Source: Paragonimus skrjabini miyazakii
Lineage: Eukaryota; Platyhelminthes; Trematoda; Plagiorchiida; Troglotrematidae
Length of the DNA: 64,000 bases
Direction of reading: 5' to 3'
Assembly (NCBI GenBank): GCA_014338405.1
Contig: JTDE01000243.1
Span: 174,761-238,760, forward strand
In this document: positions 29,501 through 44,500 of the stretch, in pieces
Position numbering within the stretch: the first letter of the stretch is position 1
Layout: each line of letters starts with the position of its first letter
Program-made: the position numbers and the translations under genes
The notes under the pieces: model-generated
Told to the model about the DNA's origin: nothing
The model's database searches: none
Seen by the model: the letters and a program-made list of their open reading frames with translations, nothing else

Positions 29501-32500
29501 TGAGGTAATTGTCTGCGACTGTGCGACCTTTTATTTGCACCGGAAGTTTCGTACATTTATTTTACAACCCTATTTTTAGACTTTTGTATGGCCTATTACC
29601 TGTGTGTGCATTTCGTAAATTTGTTCACGTTTTCAGTAAGTGTGCTACATGTAAATTCTGTTAGTCAATGCTGTGCTTGCTAGCCTTTTCCGAGGGTAGA
29701 TATGACAGTGACAATCTATATACCTCTTTTGGGCTTCACCTGCAACACAGAGTCTACAGGTACTCGTAACAATTCAGCCGGCAACCAAAGAGTTGTCAAA
29801 TAGAGAAAATTTTCTGACTTTAGTCTACCTTTATCACAGTGAATGACAGCTTGCGTGAAGAATTGATTGCCTACATCACGAGTTTTCAGCGGCTGTATAG
29901 GGAGCACCAGTCAAACAGAACTGGTCAGACTACTTAAACTTATTGATTATTAGCGTTGTATATGAAGCTGTAGGAAGTGTGGAATATTTTTGAATTAAAC
30001 TTTTAGACAGCCGCACAAAAAATTGTGCATGCCATTTTTTGATTGTGTAATTCATCAAACTAACAAGATTGCCCACAATTCCTTCTACAAAATGTTTAAC
30101 CATCTAGATGGGAGGCCTTGAATCGGTTATCACTGCCTTGACTGATGTCGCCCCCAGAAAGTGGCTCAAGAACCGGTATTTTCGTCAAATTCTCACCTCC
30201 ATGGTTCTCGGATCGGCATGTTGTGTTGCATTGTTCAATGCAAGAAGCGTGAGTATGCCGTAACTAGTCAGTGTTCTTTTGAGGAACGTGTTCTTCACAA
30301 TTGGGAACAAGTATCTGTTCATCCTAAGCATTTGCAAGGATTCTAGCTACCAAATGGAAGATATGTTTATGTTTATTTTTTGTTTATTCATTCAGCGACA
30401 TACAAAACAACCGATGGATAGTAGGTATGATTAAATAGAGTAATACACGTTTTTGAGTAATTGCGAGGTTTTTACGTGCATGTTTTCGCAAACCATCTAG
30501 TGGATTGCATGCAGACCTGGGAAGATTGACTTCTGTCGAGCGCAACCGGATAATGATGACTAAAGCAGTGGTCAGAAATATGTGCGTATTCCCTTTTTCT
30601 CTTTATCTCTCTGGAAAAATCGTTACAGTGGATCATTCTTGCTTATTCGCGGCAACGTCACTGTTGCTCATTTGAACAGGTCTCCATACATAGGGATATT
30701 CATTTTTATATGATTTGATGATGAATTTAATGATGATAATGACGTTTACAAGGAACCAGCCAGGTTGCTCATTGTTTATATGGACTTTAGCGTCAACACG
30801 GCTTTCGATGTACCAAAATGGGATCAGCGTATACCTGTAATTTTCAAATTAAAAGTACAGACTTAAACATAAACACTACATCAAGAATAATCCGTTTGTC
30901 CTCTAATGCGGATGGTCACTTAGTGTTCCTTGTTTGAATTGCAAAAGCAAATCAAACAGCGTTTAGGAACTGTCTAGGAAGTTTTAGAAATAACATTATG
31001 CACAGACCCAGACAATTAGACGAAAAAAATATACACTAATTATTGATTTTAATCACATCTACCCGAACTCTTATTTACTGTAAATCAATGTAAAACCGAG
31101 TTTATCTAACAACTTCGCAAACGAAGTGTTTCTTTATATAATTTAGTGCGCTTGTAGTGATTCACTTGCTTTTAAAGAAAAACGATTTCGTGCCAAGTTA
31201 TCTATACTCACTCAGATTTAGGTTTAGGAGAATCAAAGTGTAATTTTTTCTGTTAGCCTATCTGATTTAAATCTGTGCAGTAATAATCACGCCATTGGCT
31301 TTAATCTTTCTGTTTACAGGGTGGTATGTATTTGTTTAATCTCATGGACCGCTACATTGCTGGTGCAGCACTTCTTATAGGGAGCTTATTTCAAGTTATT
31401 GCAGTCGCTTGGTTTTACGGTAAGTTATCATCAGATGCATTTTTCGGTCCCGTATCTCTTTTCGTCATGTGACTCAAAGTAGGCAAAGTTTCAATGACAC
31501 ACTGAACAAATTCGAGGAGAGTAACAAAAGTATTTACCAAACTAGTTTAAGATTTTAAATTCCGTTATCCTGTAGATTAGATAATCCAATGGATGCCAGG
31601 AAACAATGTGATGCAGAATAAGCGACACAAAAAGGGTGACTGTGATTAATTACCTATCGGACATTTAATACTAAAGCTCCCACAATGTAACATGTCATCA
31701 AAAGCGGTCGTTTAAAAAAGCTCATGCAACATCGGATTCCGTGACAATGTCATCCAGCCGTAGTTACTTTAATCTGACATATAGGTTACATGTAGCTTAC
31801 TCAAAAATGAAACAATAACTTATCGACTGTGGAAAGTGTAGTATCTTGCATGACGTTAATCACATAGACGAGGGCCTGAGTCAACTTTTGTCACATACAG
31901 ATACAATGTTAATCAAGAACCGACGTTGCGTGACACGGCTCGTCTTAATTCATCAAGATGCTGTAACGTCAGCATTACGTGAATACATAGAGGTCAACAT
32001 TTTTCAAGATTTCCCTTTTCTCTCTTTCTCCGCTTCAGGGTTAGACCAATTGTGTGATGATATCAAGTCGATGGCTTTACCGTCGCCCAGTCTATACTGG
32101 CGATTAAGCTGGAAATTTATCACACCTATTGTATTGACGGTAAGTCAGAAAAACTTTATCATATCAGCACGTGCTCTAGTTGACAATAGATGGTTATGGA
32201 TCGATGGCCAATAGCGTAAAAAATCATGAGTAATTTTGGTTACCTTTTAGTCTTGCTGTTTTCAAACAAACTCAGCAGGCAACCTTGTGCTCAGAAATAG
32301 TTGTTCACATATGCAAAATAATTGCTGGTCGAAAATAAAGCCCATCCGAAATAAAATCCAGGGGGTGCTAAAAACGCACACTGTGTTACAAATGCATCTA
32401 CTCAAGTGCGCTCCTCTCCTGTCAATTTACAGATTTTCCGATTTTCATGAACAACCTAACATAACTGCTCTTAAGAATTTTTAACCTTGAATTTTACGGA

Positions 32501-35500
32501 AAAGGATTTTGTGAATGTTTCGGTATCTTGTGAATGTTTCCTGTTGAGTTACGGCTAACAGAAGAATTAACAAACAAATTATCTTTGGGTTTCCCGGTAA
32601 ACTTGGATGTGTTGGTGGCTGTAAAATCCTGAAAGATGAGCGTGGATTTAGCGGCAGAGTAATATGACTATTTATAAGTGTATGACGAAAAACGATGTTT
32701 CACTGGCGACTTCTGAAACAATCTTAAACATCATAAGATATCTTCTAACTATTTTTGTCATCACTTTCATCCTCACACAAATATTATCAACCCTGCGGTG
32801 ATAATGTCTGGTTTCTAAACACAAGCTGTTCTCACTCGAATCATGTGGCAGGGTGATCATCCGGTAGCCAGCAGAATCAATAAGACGGGAGGCAAACCGA
32901 CATTTCATGCTCTGAATCTGCTTAGTAAATTTCCGCTGCACAACTTCCCCTGCTCAGTGAGAAGCTGAAGCTCTCGTCCTTAACAAAACAGTCAAAATAC
33001 CCGGCATAACTCATGAGCATTACTTTGACTCGCATAGTACTAACTGCGTTCAACCAATCGTCAGTCTCCTTGCTACCGCTATTTCAGTTAGCTCGGTTTT
33101 GTTCATTTCTATGAATCTAGTTCGACCGCAGTTCGTTGCCAGGTATTCTACTTATATTCCGCAGTACAACTACTACGTAAGGAAGACAGGGATTCTCTGT
33201 TGACCTGCACGAATGATGTAACATTGAGGCAGCATAGCCCAGATATTAAAAAATGTGATCGTTTTGCTCACAAAAATGTTCGTTAATTTTTCAAATATAG
33301 TTCATCGTTCACTCGATAGCGGACTTCTACCAAACTCATTAACTCGAACCTTGCCAAGGACAGTTTCTTCTAGCTTGACTTAAATACAATGGGCCCAGTT
33401 ACAACGTCCTCAATTCACTTAATTGAAGGTAAAAACCACGACATTAGTGATACTTTCATTAGGAATAACGAAAATAGCTGCATCCCATCTTGTATTTGTC
33501 ACCAGAGTACTTTCACAAGTTAGTATACAAGGTTCTCAGGCCTTGTATTTCGTTCGTCCGAGCGACGTTTACTGGTTTGTCGTATGCTCCAGTCGGACTC
33601 AGTTTCGCTAAGTATGCTATCGAAAACAAACTAGATTTTGCAAAGACTATCTCTTGTTGTCCTAATTGGTTTATTGTAAGCTTCAAACAATTCTCTGACG
33701 TCCGATGTTGATCTGGGAAACCCTCCAAAAAGTCAATATTTCTTCGTTCTTCCTGTAAAAGTACTGATGTATGCCAAATAATTCAGTTTAGTTTTGTTAG
33801 TTCTAACTTGTAGGCGTAAAGTGATGTCTTCCTAACGGTACTCCCTAGAAAATTCGTGCGTTCAACGTTCTGTGTGAAGCAAACTTTATCCATGTTGGCC
33901 AAATTCAATGTTATCTATGAACACTGGAGTGGATGTATAGCACCCGTTGTGGGTAGGAATGATCGCGGGTTGTAAATCAGTTTCTCGTAGTGTATCCCAA
34001 GTTGGGTTGAACAGCGGGTCAGTCACACGATGCCAAGGAAAAGTGTAAAACTGAGGAGATTTAGCAGTCCACAGCATAACATATTTTAATGACACAATAC
34101 GAGTACGACCCGGCAACCGTATTTTTCTTTGTGTATTGAACATCCAGGGAGAATATTGTACAAGATAAGTTTTGTCTCATTCCTGTTATTTAAGTCTTAG
34201 CAGTTATCTACAGCTACTACTGAAGAGTCACGTCACAATTCCCACAACACGTTGTGATGGTACTGTTGGATGTATTCAACCATGAGTTTTTGGTATAGTC
34301 AACTATATTTTAAACCCAAAGGGTCCTTGGTAAAGACAATCTGCTTCATTTACCTTTTTGTAAACGCTACAAAACTTAGTAGTTCTGAAGAATCCATGCA
34401 TAGTCCATACCTCGCAAAATATATTTCATGTCATGTATTCAAAGTCCGTATAATCCTAGTCTCTGGAAGCTACAACTCAGCTGCAGTACTTACTGACGAA
34501 GAACTAAGTTTAATGTGTGGACGGTGTTTCTTCGTAATTTTTCTGTTGGGACCTTTCAACAAAACGTGGAATATTTCACATGTTATGCAAACTGTGCTGT
34601 TTGCTAAATGTTGTGAATCCTTAACATACGATCGCTGTTCTTGAGGCGGCAAGGATATGCACTTCATCTGATCAGCATAGTTCCCGTTTTCTCGCCTGCT
34701 GCACTACAGCACAGGAGTACCGTCAACCGTTCGGTTTTTCACATTGATCTGTGACACTGTTCCCCTTTGTAACCAACTCACTCTTTGGTAATGAGAAGTA
34801 AACTAACGCGTTTTCATCAGAATTAGTAAGTGTCAAGTATATAACGGTTTGTCTATCAGCCAGGTTCATTCGGATAGAATGTCACTCTTTTTTGACAATA
34901 AGTCACATTGCTTCATCTGTCTGTGGTATCTGCACTGAACACCAAAATGAACTCAACGGTATTTTAGACTGGAGTCTTAATTATAATAAGGTAATCCTGT
35001 CTGTTCCAGTCGCAAAATTTTGTAAACGAGAAGCGGGTTAATCAAAAGGAGATGATTCACATTTCGAAAATCCTTCTCGGAAGCGATTAGTGCGTAAATA
35101 TCCGGTGTACATTATACACCAATAATCTTACCTGTGGGAATCAAGCAGTGTGATAAGCCGGGAGTCTCCCATACTGGTTTATAAGTTTATTGCTCGAAAT
35201 AACTGTAGCAACTGAAATTCACTAAATAACATGAATAATTTAATGAATACTTACCACTCAATTGCGGCAGACTTCAAGAGGCTTAGGTAAACACCGCGTC
35301 TTTTTGCGCAAAAGTTTTTCATCATTCCCCTAAAATGACCTTTGTATTTAAAACATGTGCTAGTTCGTATACGTAGAAATTTGCAACAATTACTGCTTAA
35401 GAACAACGACGGGAAGTTGAAGCCCCATATATCTGCAACATTACATATATCTGCGTGTTTCATTTCCTCTCTTACTGTCGACTAGAAAATGATTTCTACT

Positions 35501-38500
35501 GTGACAAATTTCAGCTGATGCGAAGTTTAGCCATAATATGATTAATCAGTGGATAAAATATGCATGCTGAGCAGCCACTGCTGTTACATTAAAATTTGGA
35601 AGATTTTGTCAATACTATTACAGACTGGGCTAATCGATTTCCTCGTTCCCAAAGTGTACGTCAACTGTCAATAATAGGGAAGGAAACAACACAAGTGCAA
35701 CCCTTTTACTCCCATCTTGTCCAATAATTCACTGAGAGCATCATGTTCGACCATGGAAGTTCACAAACTTAATAAAAAATTAATTTTGTCCTGATGATTT
35801 TGTTATGAAACCCTTTTTCATAAGTTATGATATTTCAATCAGCATAAACGAACGGATCACAAGGCAACGAGAAACACATGCTAGCCTCAGTAGTCATTAT
35901 CAAACATTCTAACCAAAAGGTGCGTTCATGTGCAGTAGCACAATTCAACTGTCAATGTGAGTGCGTGTCGGACTGGATCGTCGGAAATCGCATTGGACTA
36001 TATGATGCGTTGTGTTGACCGTAACAACTGAAGAGCTTGAACAAACTGTTTTGTAAACAAAGGGCTGGACTCTCTGGCCGGATAGCGATCGCTTCGGCGG
36101 TAACTAAGACCCGTTGTTTGACCATTTTCGGCTGATATACTGATATTTACTGAAGGCCGCTTACAAATGATTTGCCCATCGCAATCGCACTGATTGATTA
36201 CCCTGCCCCTTTTAGAACCGAGGAACCTCGTTAGGGATCGCCAGTACGACATATCCTTGTCATTAATGGGATTTGAATTCAGATTACAATTTCATGAAGC
36301 AAGTGTGTCCACCATCGCGCCCTTGACCTCAAATTTCGCAGGACTGAATAATCCTGTGAGTAATGGTTGTGACAAAGTTAGAGATTATTGGAAAGCTCGA
36401 GAAAGAGTGAAACTCGGGTTTGCGGATTCTTTGCGAATGAAGGTATTTGAAAAGTTTACGTTCATCTGCCAGTGACGTTCAGCCAAATTCCTCAATTACT
36501 GACGAGTTCTGTGAATAAATTGCTCAATAATTTCATAATTTCTGTGATTTTCACAAGGATAGAAACCCTAGTCCTGGTGCCAGGAAATGGAGTTAACAGG
36601 ACAGTTGCTGTGTCTCTCCTCAAGGAGGTTTGGCAGTCTGATCATTAATCGAAAGGGAATGTGTCTGAGCGCTTTCACAATGTAATCTAATCATGCTTAA
36701 TGTTAAATGGCCAGAAGATTCGAATTATGCGTTCAGGTAGCCTAGTCTTACGCACGGTCTGGGCTGGATATATATATATATATTAAAATGGGCAGAGGGC
36801 AGAAGACTATACGAATATATATATACTGTTATCGAACGTGGTTCTACGAATATAATAGTAAACAATTTAAATGTACAGTAACCTACGACCAGGTTTACAA
36901 ACGCATATAACAGTGCAGCAGAATCGTGACATAACGTCCAGTTAATTCCAGCAGTAAAATATGTAGTGCGTTACTGTTACATATATAAACAAATGTGGTT
37001 GCTTTTGGTAGGAATCGAAATATAAGTAATACAGTCGGATACGGTTCAATTGTTTATGGCCGAGATAGAGTGTATGGAAAAGAATTAAATGTTGACATAT
37101 CAAACGGTTGAGTAAAAGCAAGCGTTGCAAACGGACGAGTCACGTTAAATTAGAAGGTAAAGGTATACTACTGTAAACATGGGAGTAGAGTAACATGGAA
37201 TGTGAAATTGGGTTTCACACTTAATATGGGATGAGTGGCACATTGGTGAACATGGTTGTTTCATGAAGACGTGGTCGGAGTTCTAGTTCTGGCCTTGAAA
37301 AGGATATGAACTACTGACAAGCTTGAGTCTGATGCTTTATTTGGAAGAGGTTTACGACAATGTGTATAGGGACGCAAAAGGTGAAATCATCTGTGAATAA
37401 CGTTCAATTTATTCCATTCACAATTCCTTACCATTCCTTTCGGGTTGATTGATCGAAACTCGGCAAGTGTTGCGAAAAACCTGTTTGATGTTTACCCTAT
37501 GGCCCGTGCCGGACAAATTGTTACGATCGCACTGATAACCAACATTGCTACATTTCTACCGTGTCGGGTTGAGTGATATTATTTGAAAGACTGAGTTCCC
37601 TTGATCCAGTTCACCAGTAACGATAGAAGACATATGTCGCGAGATGCTAACATTTCGTTTGCTCTTCAGTCACGAACGCAAAACATTGGAGTATATAGGA
37701 CATGCGGACACCAACAATAATAGAAACAATCAACGATTGGGTTTACAAAAAAAACAAGGACTGTTATCCGTTCCAGGGCAGACAAACTGCGTGATTCAAC
37801 AGTTTATACATACCAGGACCGGACGGTGAGTATTGATTAACATAACTTCGGAGAGGGTAAGCGACTTTGCATTCCGATTACGCAACAACACTTGAAACGA
37901 AGTGGCAGGGTCAAAAACGTGACCTGTTTCAGTCATGTGTTTTGCTTTGGATGAGGTCGGACTTCGTCTTACTCGCTCTGTTGCCATTGCTTGTTGCGTC
38001 GTGGTGTAGTGGATCTAAACGTTATATACAATACGGGTGCGAATATGAAAGCAAAAATGGAAATAACTGACTCACAGTAGTTCGTGGAGGTGCGTCGTTT
38101 AGAGTTCCACCACACTGAATGAAGTATCCAATAGATACGATCCGTCGTATAGTTCCCAGGTAACTTTAGAGGTCAGAACGAAGAGGATTTCGACGACCGA
38201 TGAGTTTGCAAATGTGCTGAAATAAATGCGGATTCTGTTAGCCGTTAACTCTCCCAAAAATCTAAGCGCACGCGACACTGAACGCAGAGAGAGAAGAAAG
38301 GGCTCGCGACCTTGGAAACCAATATTTTTGTATTGATCAATGAATCGACTCACATGATTTAAACGACTGTGCATGTGAATTTGAAGAAGTTGAAAAGTGG
38401 NNNNNNNNNNNNNNNNNNNNNNNNNNNNNNNNNNNNNNNNNNNNNNNNNNNNNNNNNNNNNNNNNNNNNNNNNNNNNNNNNNNNNNNNNNNNNNNNNNNN

Positions 38501-41500
38501 TATGCAAACACAGGACCGGACGGGGAGTATTGATTAACATAGCTTCGGAGAGGGCAAGCGACTTTGGATTCCGATTACGCAACAACACTTGAAACGAATT
38601 GGCAGGGCCAACAACGTGACCTGTTTCAGTCATATGTTTTGCTTTGGATGAGGTCGGACTTCGTCTTACTCGCTCTGTTGCCATTGCTTGTTGCGTCGTG
38701 GCGCGCACCAACCACTTAGGCATATGTTCAGTCATTCTATGTCGTAAGCACCGATTTTTTCTGCCGATATAAACGTCACCGTAACTGCAAGTGAACTAAT
38801 AGATTACATGTGAGACAGAACATCTCGGTAGGACACGATCGTGAATAAGCTGAGCGACACTCCTAGTTGTGAGTAGCAACCGCACTTCAACCGCCGGGTA
38901 TGTACGAGTTAGAGCAGACTGTAATTTTTGGCTTATATCAGTTGTGATATGATCGCCTTTGAAAGGAAGGTTCAAAAAGACCTACTTCTTATGGACTGTA
39001 CTCACGGCAGTCTTGATCATTACGATTGACAACAACATTTTGATAGAGAAATAGATCTCAAGAAAGCTCGAAATCTTACTATTACATGGATACATCTCGG
39101 AACTTCAATATAGACAGATGAAGCCAACTGAAACGCGCACACCGCAGTTAAGAGGTGCTCCAAAAAACACAAATTTGGTACCTCGTTAAGGCCAACCCAT
39201 GGACAACTCACCGTACCACAAGCTTGCCAGATGGCTTGTTGACATTCTACACCCTATCCGTCAGAATTGTACCCCCCACTGTGTAAAAGATTCTTTCGCA
39301 CTGGTACAAACCTAACAGAACGTATCGGTGGGTTCACATAAGATGTTTTCTATTGATGTTGACTCCTTATTTACAAACGTTTCCCTCCGAGAAACAGTTG
39401 AATTTTTGTGCGATTTTATTTCCCACCAAAATTTACCTGTTTGTCTCATGAAGAGGAAGAAACAATCGTTTATCTTTTCTAGGCATTTCACGCACTAGAC
39501 GATAGGATAGCTCACTAAAACGCTCAGTGCACCGTAAGGCCACTTGGAGTGGTCAGTATTTGCAATTTTCCTCTTTTGCACCAATTACTTATAAACGAAG
39601 TCTGGTGAGAACCCTGTTTCATAGAGCCCGGGAGATATACACCGATGACTGCGTACAAGGAGAGGAGGAGAGATTAAAGAAAGTGTTGCTCGCGAACGGC
39701 TATCCTGAGAAGTTCATCAATGGTCCTTGAGATAATCAACTGTGAGACAAATAGGTAAATTTTGGTGGGAAATAAAATCGCACAAAAAGTCAACTGTTTC
39801 TCGAAAGGAAACTTTGTAAATAATGAGTCAACATCAATAGAAAACATCTTATGTGAACTCACCGATACGTTCTGTAAGGTTTGTACCAGTTCGAAAGAAT
39901 CTTTTACACTGTTGGCCGCGAAAAATTTGCAAAAGTTCAGGCATACCTTACGCAAAAAGGGCAGTTGTCACAACATTCTTTCGTGTATATTTATCGTTTT
40001 TGAATCAATGTCACAAGTTAACCTGTGAACCTAACGAGTAGCTAATGAATGACACTTTCTCTTGGAGTTAGTCATCGCTACATCTCCTTGTGAAGCCAAA
40101 TATACTATGTCCATTAAAGTATAGGGGAATGACTTCCAGTATAAGGAGAGGTTAACTGTTACATTCTACCTCAAACTGTATTCTGCTTGCATGTATATTT
40201 CTTTTTAAACGCTTAGGCGTTTTATTATTTCAGGTATGTTCTGGTTTCTTGCTGGGATGTCGGCTTTCAGAGATTCGACAACAATTTCATTCTCCACGGT
40301 GTCTTCCTTAGTAGTGAATAGATAGTTTTTAAAAGAAAATTGTATCTGCTTCTTCCTGTATTGTTGATATTTCATTTTAACAGTTAAGTGTCGTTTCTGA
40401 ATGTTTCTTCCTATCGGGTAGAAAATGTTTTGATATAAATCTGAAATCGCTAGAAAAATACTGTTAAATTCAATTTAGCGGTTCGAACAATCTGGTCTTT
40501 TAGAAACATTTGAAGAAGTTTTTCGACCAAGTTACTTTTCTGCATTAGGTGACAATTTCAGTTTTCATATCCCATTTCGTCATCATGCTTGAGGATAGAC
40601 TGTTTGTCTGTTTCTTTGACGAAATTTCAATGTTCAATTTCCTGTTTGATGTAAACCCAATGTTAATGCAAGTAGAAAACGGCGCAAACCAGTCTTACAT
40701 GCTTCCTGTCTTATCCGTCTATGCTGTTAGTTCCTACGCTTGTGTAACGCTGCACACTACTGCATACATTAACAATGAGTATAGTTAATGTATATGCATT
40801 CAAACCTCATTAACGGTGCAGGCCTTTAGTTACTGTGGAATTTGCTACTAGGTGAGGCCACGCCTCTAGAGAGGCAATCATTATACCGATGTCGGTTCAA
40901 CAAACACCATCCATTTTCCTGTTAGTACTCTCAAGTTGGACGGCTGTCGACACGTACACTGGACAGTCAAGTACAATAAACTTGGCATATATTTCTACAA
41001 ACCTTTGACTATATTTTGCTACCAACAGGTGAGATTTTTTAAAATGAGTCCAATTATTCTTTTTATGGCAATAGTATTCCAAGAATCCCGGTTTGTTAAT
41101 TCCATGTGTGAAGTCTAAACTATGGGCTAAAGGAGCCCCAGTGTTATTATTTATGATTAAAGGAAACACTATGTTGTTTTAGTGGCACATGGTAGTGCTG
41201 CTCCCTCTTTCTTTCCTCCTATGTTCACTGGATCGGCCACGCTGATGTGTTTGTGAATGATAACAGCCAAAAATTCACGTGGTAACATTTCATGAATTGA
41301 TGCGTTTCCGCTGATTTTCACGGAGTCTTCTGGTTTAACGACGTCGTCTGGTTGGAATCATGGACATTTAAGTATGTCCCTCACTACCGTATACTTGTTA
41401 AATTCATAAGTTGCTTTATAGCAGGCGGAAAGATCACCAAAAGTAAAGAGTTCTTCACAAAAATTCGTTTTAAGAGAGACACAGCTCTGAAAGAGCAGCT

Positions 41501-44500
41501 AGCAAAATGAAGTTACTAGCCAAATGCATCGTAGTTTCACTCTGGTTGTCAGACAGCACTCACTGATGTATATTCCTTCGGTTCACTTACGGTCGGATAT
41601 GTCAAGTTTTGACTTGCGTTGTCAGTTATTCATACCGTATGCAAACGGTATCTGTAAGGCTAGGAAAATTTTGTCACGTACTAGAAAGTAACAATTTTCT
41701 GATGCTCCACAAGATGTAATCATGCTTGACCAAAAGGCCTGCCTGATAGAGAGATTAAGAGGCTGAGTGAAATGCGCCTTATCGGCTCTTGTGCCGAATG
41801 GCATTTATAGCGAGGCTGTATTGTAATTAGGTACTCTATATCGGTGATTCAAAAACCCAACCTGGCGAAGAGATAATGCTACCGGAGAATGGCGCTGTCA
41901 ATAAGGTTTGATTGTTTTCTGAATGTATGACGTTAGGTATATTTTACTGTTCCCTTCAGTCATCTTGCACAATTATTCCATTAGAGCTCAAACGGACTTT
42001 TAGAGGAGTGGATTTTTATATAAAGCATTTAAGATAGATCGCGAATGTTGTCCTTCCATTTGTCTTTAAAAGTATACACATATATTCTTCCATTGTATGA
42101 ATCTGCAAAGTCAATAATACGACTTTTGGGAACGTAAACGCAGCAAGCCTCATGGACAATTCATTTTGGCAATCTCAGAAACGTTTGCAGTCCAGTGGAC
42201 GATGTAAACTTTTATATGTCAGTCGAACATTCACATGAAGCATGGTTTTGTATGAACATCGTAAAAGATGATTGAGATAATTGAGATCTATGAACAGTTA
42301 CATAACCCAAGCGTTTTTTATGCAAATAACGCGTCGGCATGTTTGTTTTTCTGGCTTTTTACGTTAGATCATGATTGTCAGTTCCGTTCTTGACCCAACG
42401 CCATTGGTCTACAACTACGGCACGCGACATCCTGAACTACTGACAGACTCTTCATTGGTCGTGAATGTCACCATCCAGGGCACATCCCAGCACTACGTGT
42501 ATCCCTATTGGGCATTCTATCTTGGAATCATTTTGAGTACCGTTTCGGTCATCATGATTCCTCTGACGGCCATAATAGTCACAGTCCGCAATGGGTGTCA
42601 TTTTCAAGTAAGTGTTATGCGTGAGTAAAACATGTACAGCTACCTTACTCGCAGCATACTCGTCCATATCATCGTCAAATAGTCAAAGAAATAACGACAC
42701 GACTGCTCTCAAACAGTTTGAGCTTACCCGTTCGTTGTGCCACTCACTCAGTTTGTGGACGATGTAGAGGTGATATTTTAAAGCGGAAGAACGTTTGATT
42801 AGTAATCTGTATGCGATAGCCAGTCAAGCCTGACTAGGAAGAGAAGAGAAAATAGAAACATGGACCGCAGCAACCAACGTAAAGTTTTAGTGCGAAGACA
42901 CTAGGACAGAGTAGTCGGTAGATCAGAAGAGTTTGGAGGTCAGCCAATTTTATTTAAAAACTGAAAAAAACAACGAATGCTGTCATTTAGATGACCACAT
43001 TGTATAAACGTAAAAGATGTTTGAGGAAAACCAACTGACCAAAAAACTGAAGTGACCGGTAATTTGCCCGCTGATTTCTAGGCTTACCTTCTCTTATTTC
43101 ACAAGCTACGCGTTTCCAGAGGTCAATGATCTGTTCGTGTACGATATATAAGTAGAAGACAACTGGCAGTTTCGTGACGGCACTCACTAGTATGATCATA
43201 TTAGTGCGACAAACAACGCTGATAGTTTGTTGGCTAACCGCACTTTTTCATTGTCGACGGTGAATCTGTATCCTTCAAGATCTATAGTCACTAACCCAAA
43301 TCACACGTTTCTCTTCGATCCACTCCGCTGTATCGAAATGATCACTTAAATGAATGTTGTTGTGCTTACGCTGTTTCTTGTGTCCGACATTCCACGTACT
43401 TCTTCGTAAAAAAGCTGTTCCACACTTTATTTCAAATGGATTCGGAGTAGTAATTTCAGACACTTGACAGCATCAGCACAGTCTCAATTCCGGGGGTGCT
43501 AGTACCTGTGTCAATACTAATGCCGAGTACTGCTGTGATCGGAATTGCACCCAGATAGTAGGACGTCCAGGATGTATACTGTACAACTAACCGGCTTCGG
43601 TATTCAACATTCACTCGGTCACAACCCTGCTCTAGCACCCATATGCCAAGTGTCAACTAGCCCAGTGAGCCTACTGGGCAAACTCAAACTCTACAACTTT
43701 AGTGGATGGTATTAATAGAGCATTCCAAAATAATAACTCAGACAAAACTTCCCGTCTGTTTTGAATTAGACAGAGGGGTACCAATCTATTTTTAACATGT
43801 AATAACTTTTACAACCTGAGTAGTTTATTCCATCAGGACAGAATAGGCAATTTCTCCGCGTTAATTCACACCGGAACATTCTAGATAATGAGTTGGCTGA
43901 GCTGTTAAAATATACAAAACGTGGGGTGACAAATTTTCGACTGTCATTTGTGTAAGTTGTATCGTAAATTGATGGAGGCTCACCTATTTAAACGATGCAC
44001 CTGTTTCATTAACCAATTGAAAATTTTCTTTGCTACTGCATTTATTTCTAGTTCAACCATATCTGGAAGTCAGTTTAGTTCTACTTGTAAAAATTGCAAT
44101 GGGCAGCTTTCAAGGGTTACTTTGAAATTCCAGAATAAACCCTTGTGGATGATCGGTCGTATTTACCTGACTCATAGCCTCAGAAAGGCTAGTTTCCCGG
44201 CCATACTATGTTCTTTATAAAACTGCAACGAATACTGGTTCCCTGTTGCGTATTTTGAGAAACCGCGTTTTTAACGATCCTCATGAAACAGAGTGCCGTG
44301 GCTTTCAGACTACAGTCGGTAACACGGCTCGCGATAAGTGTCATTATTTATTTTGTACATCCAACAACGGTTGAACTTCACCGAAACAAATGTCATTCTT
44401 TTTCTTTAGTGTCCATGATATGAGTACTCTTGTCTTATCATTTGTTTAATGAAGCATAAAAACTGGACTTTCGGATTACCTCATAGGTAAAGTAAGCCAA

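Larger units (their letters stand above)
32140..42367 (+). other. SLC6 intron 10, repeat-rich, containing the assembly gap
   Basis: 10,228 nt as assembled, phase 0. 32140-37190 and 40050-42367 show no recognised element apart from TA-rich runs near 36770 and 36815. 37230-39950 carries a SINE-like copy, four Penelope-like fragments in mixed orientation and 100 N. The true length is unknown because of the gap. Confidence 0.85.

Noticed and set aside
37644..37829. 61-codon plus-strand frame as a gene
   Set aside because: It runs into the repeat that encodes Penelope-like endonuclease on the other strand, and has no homology of its own.
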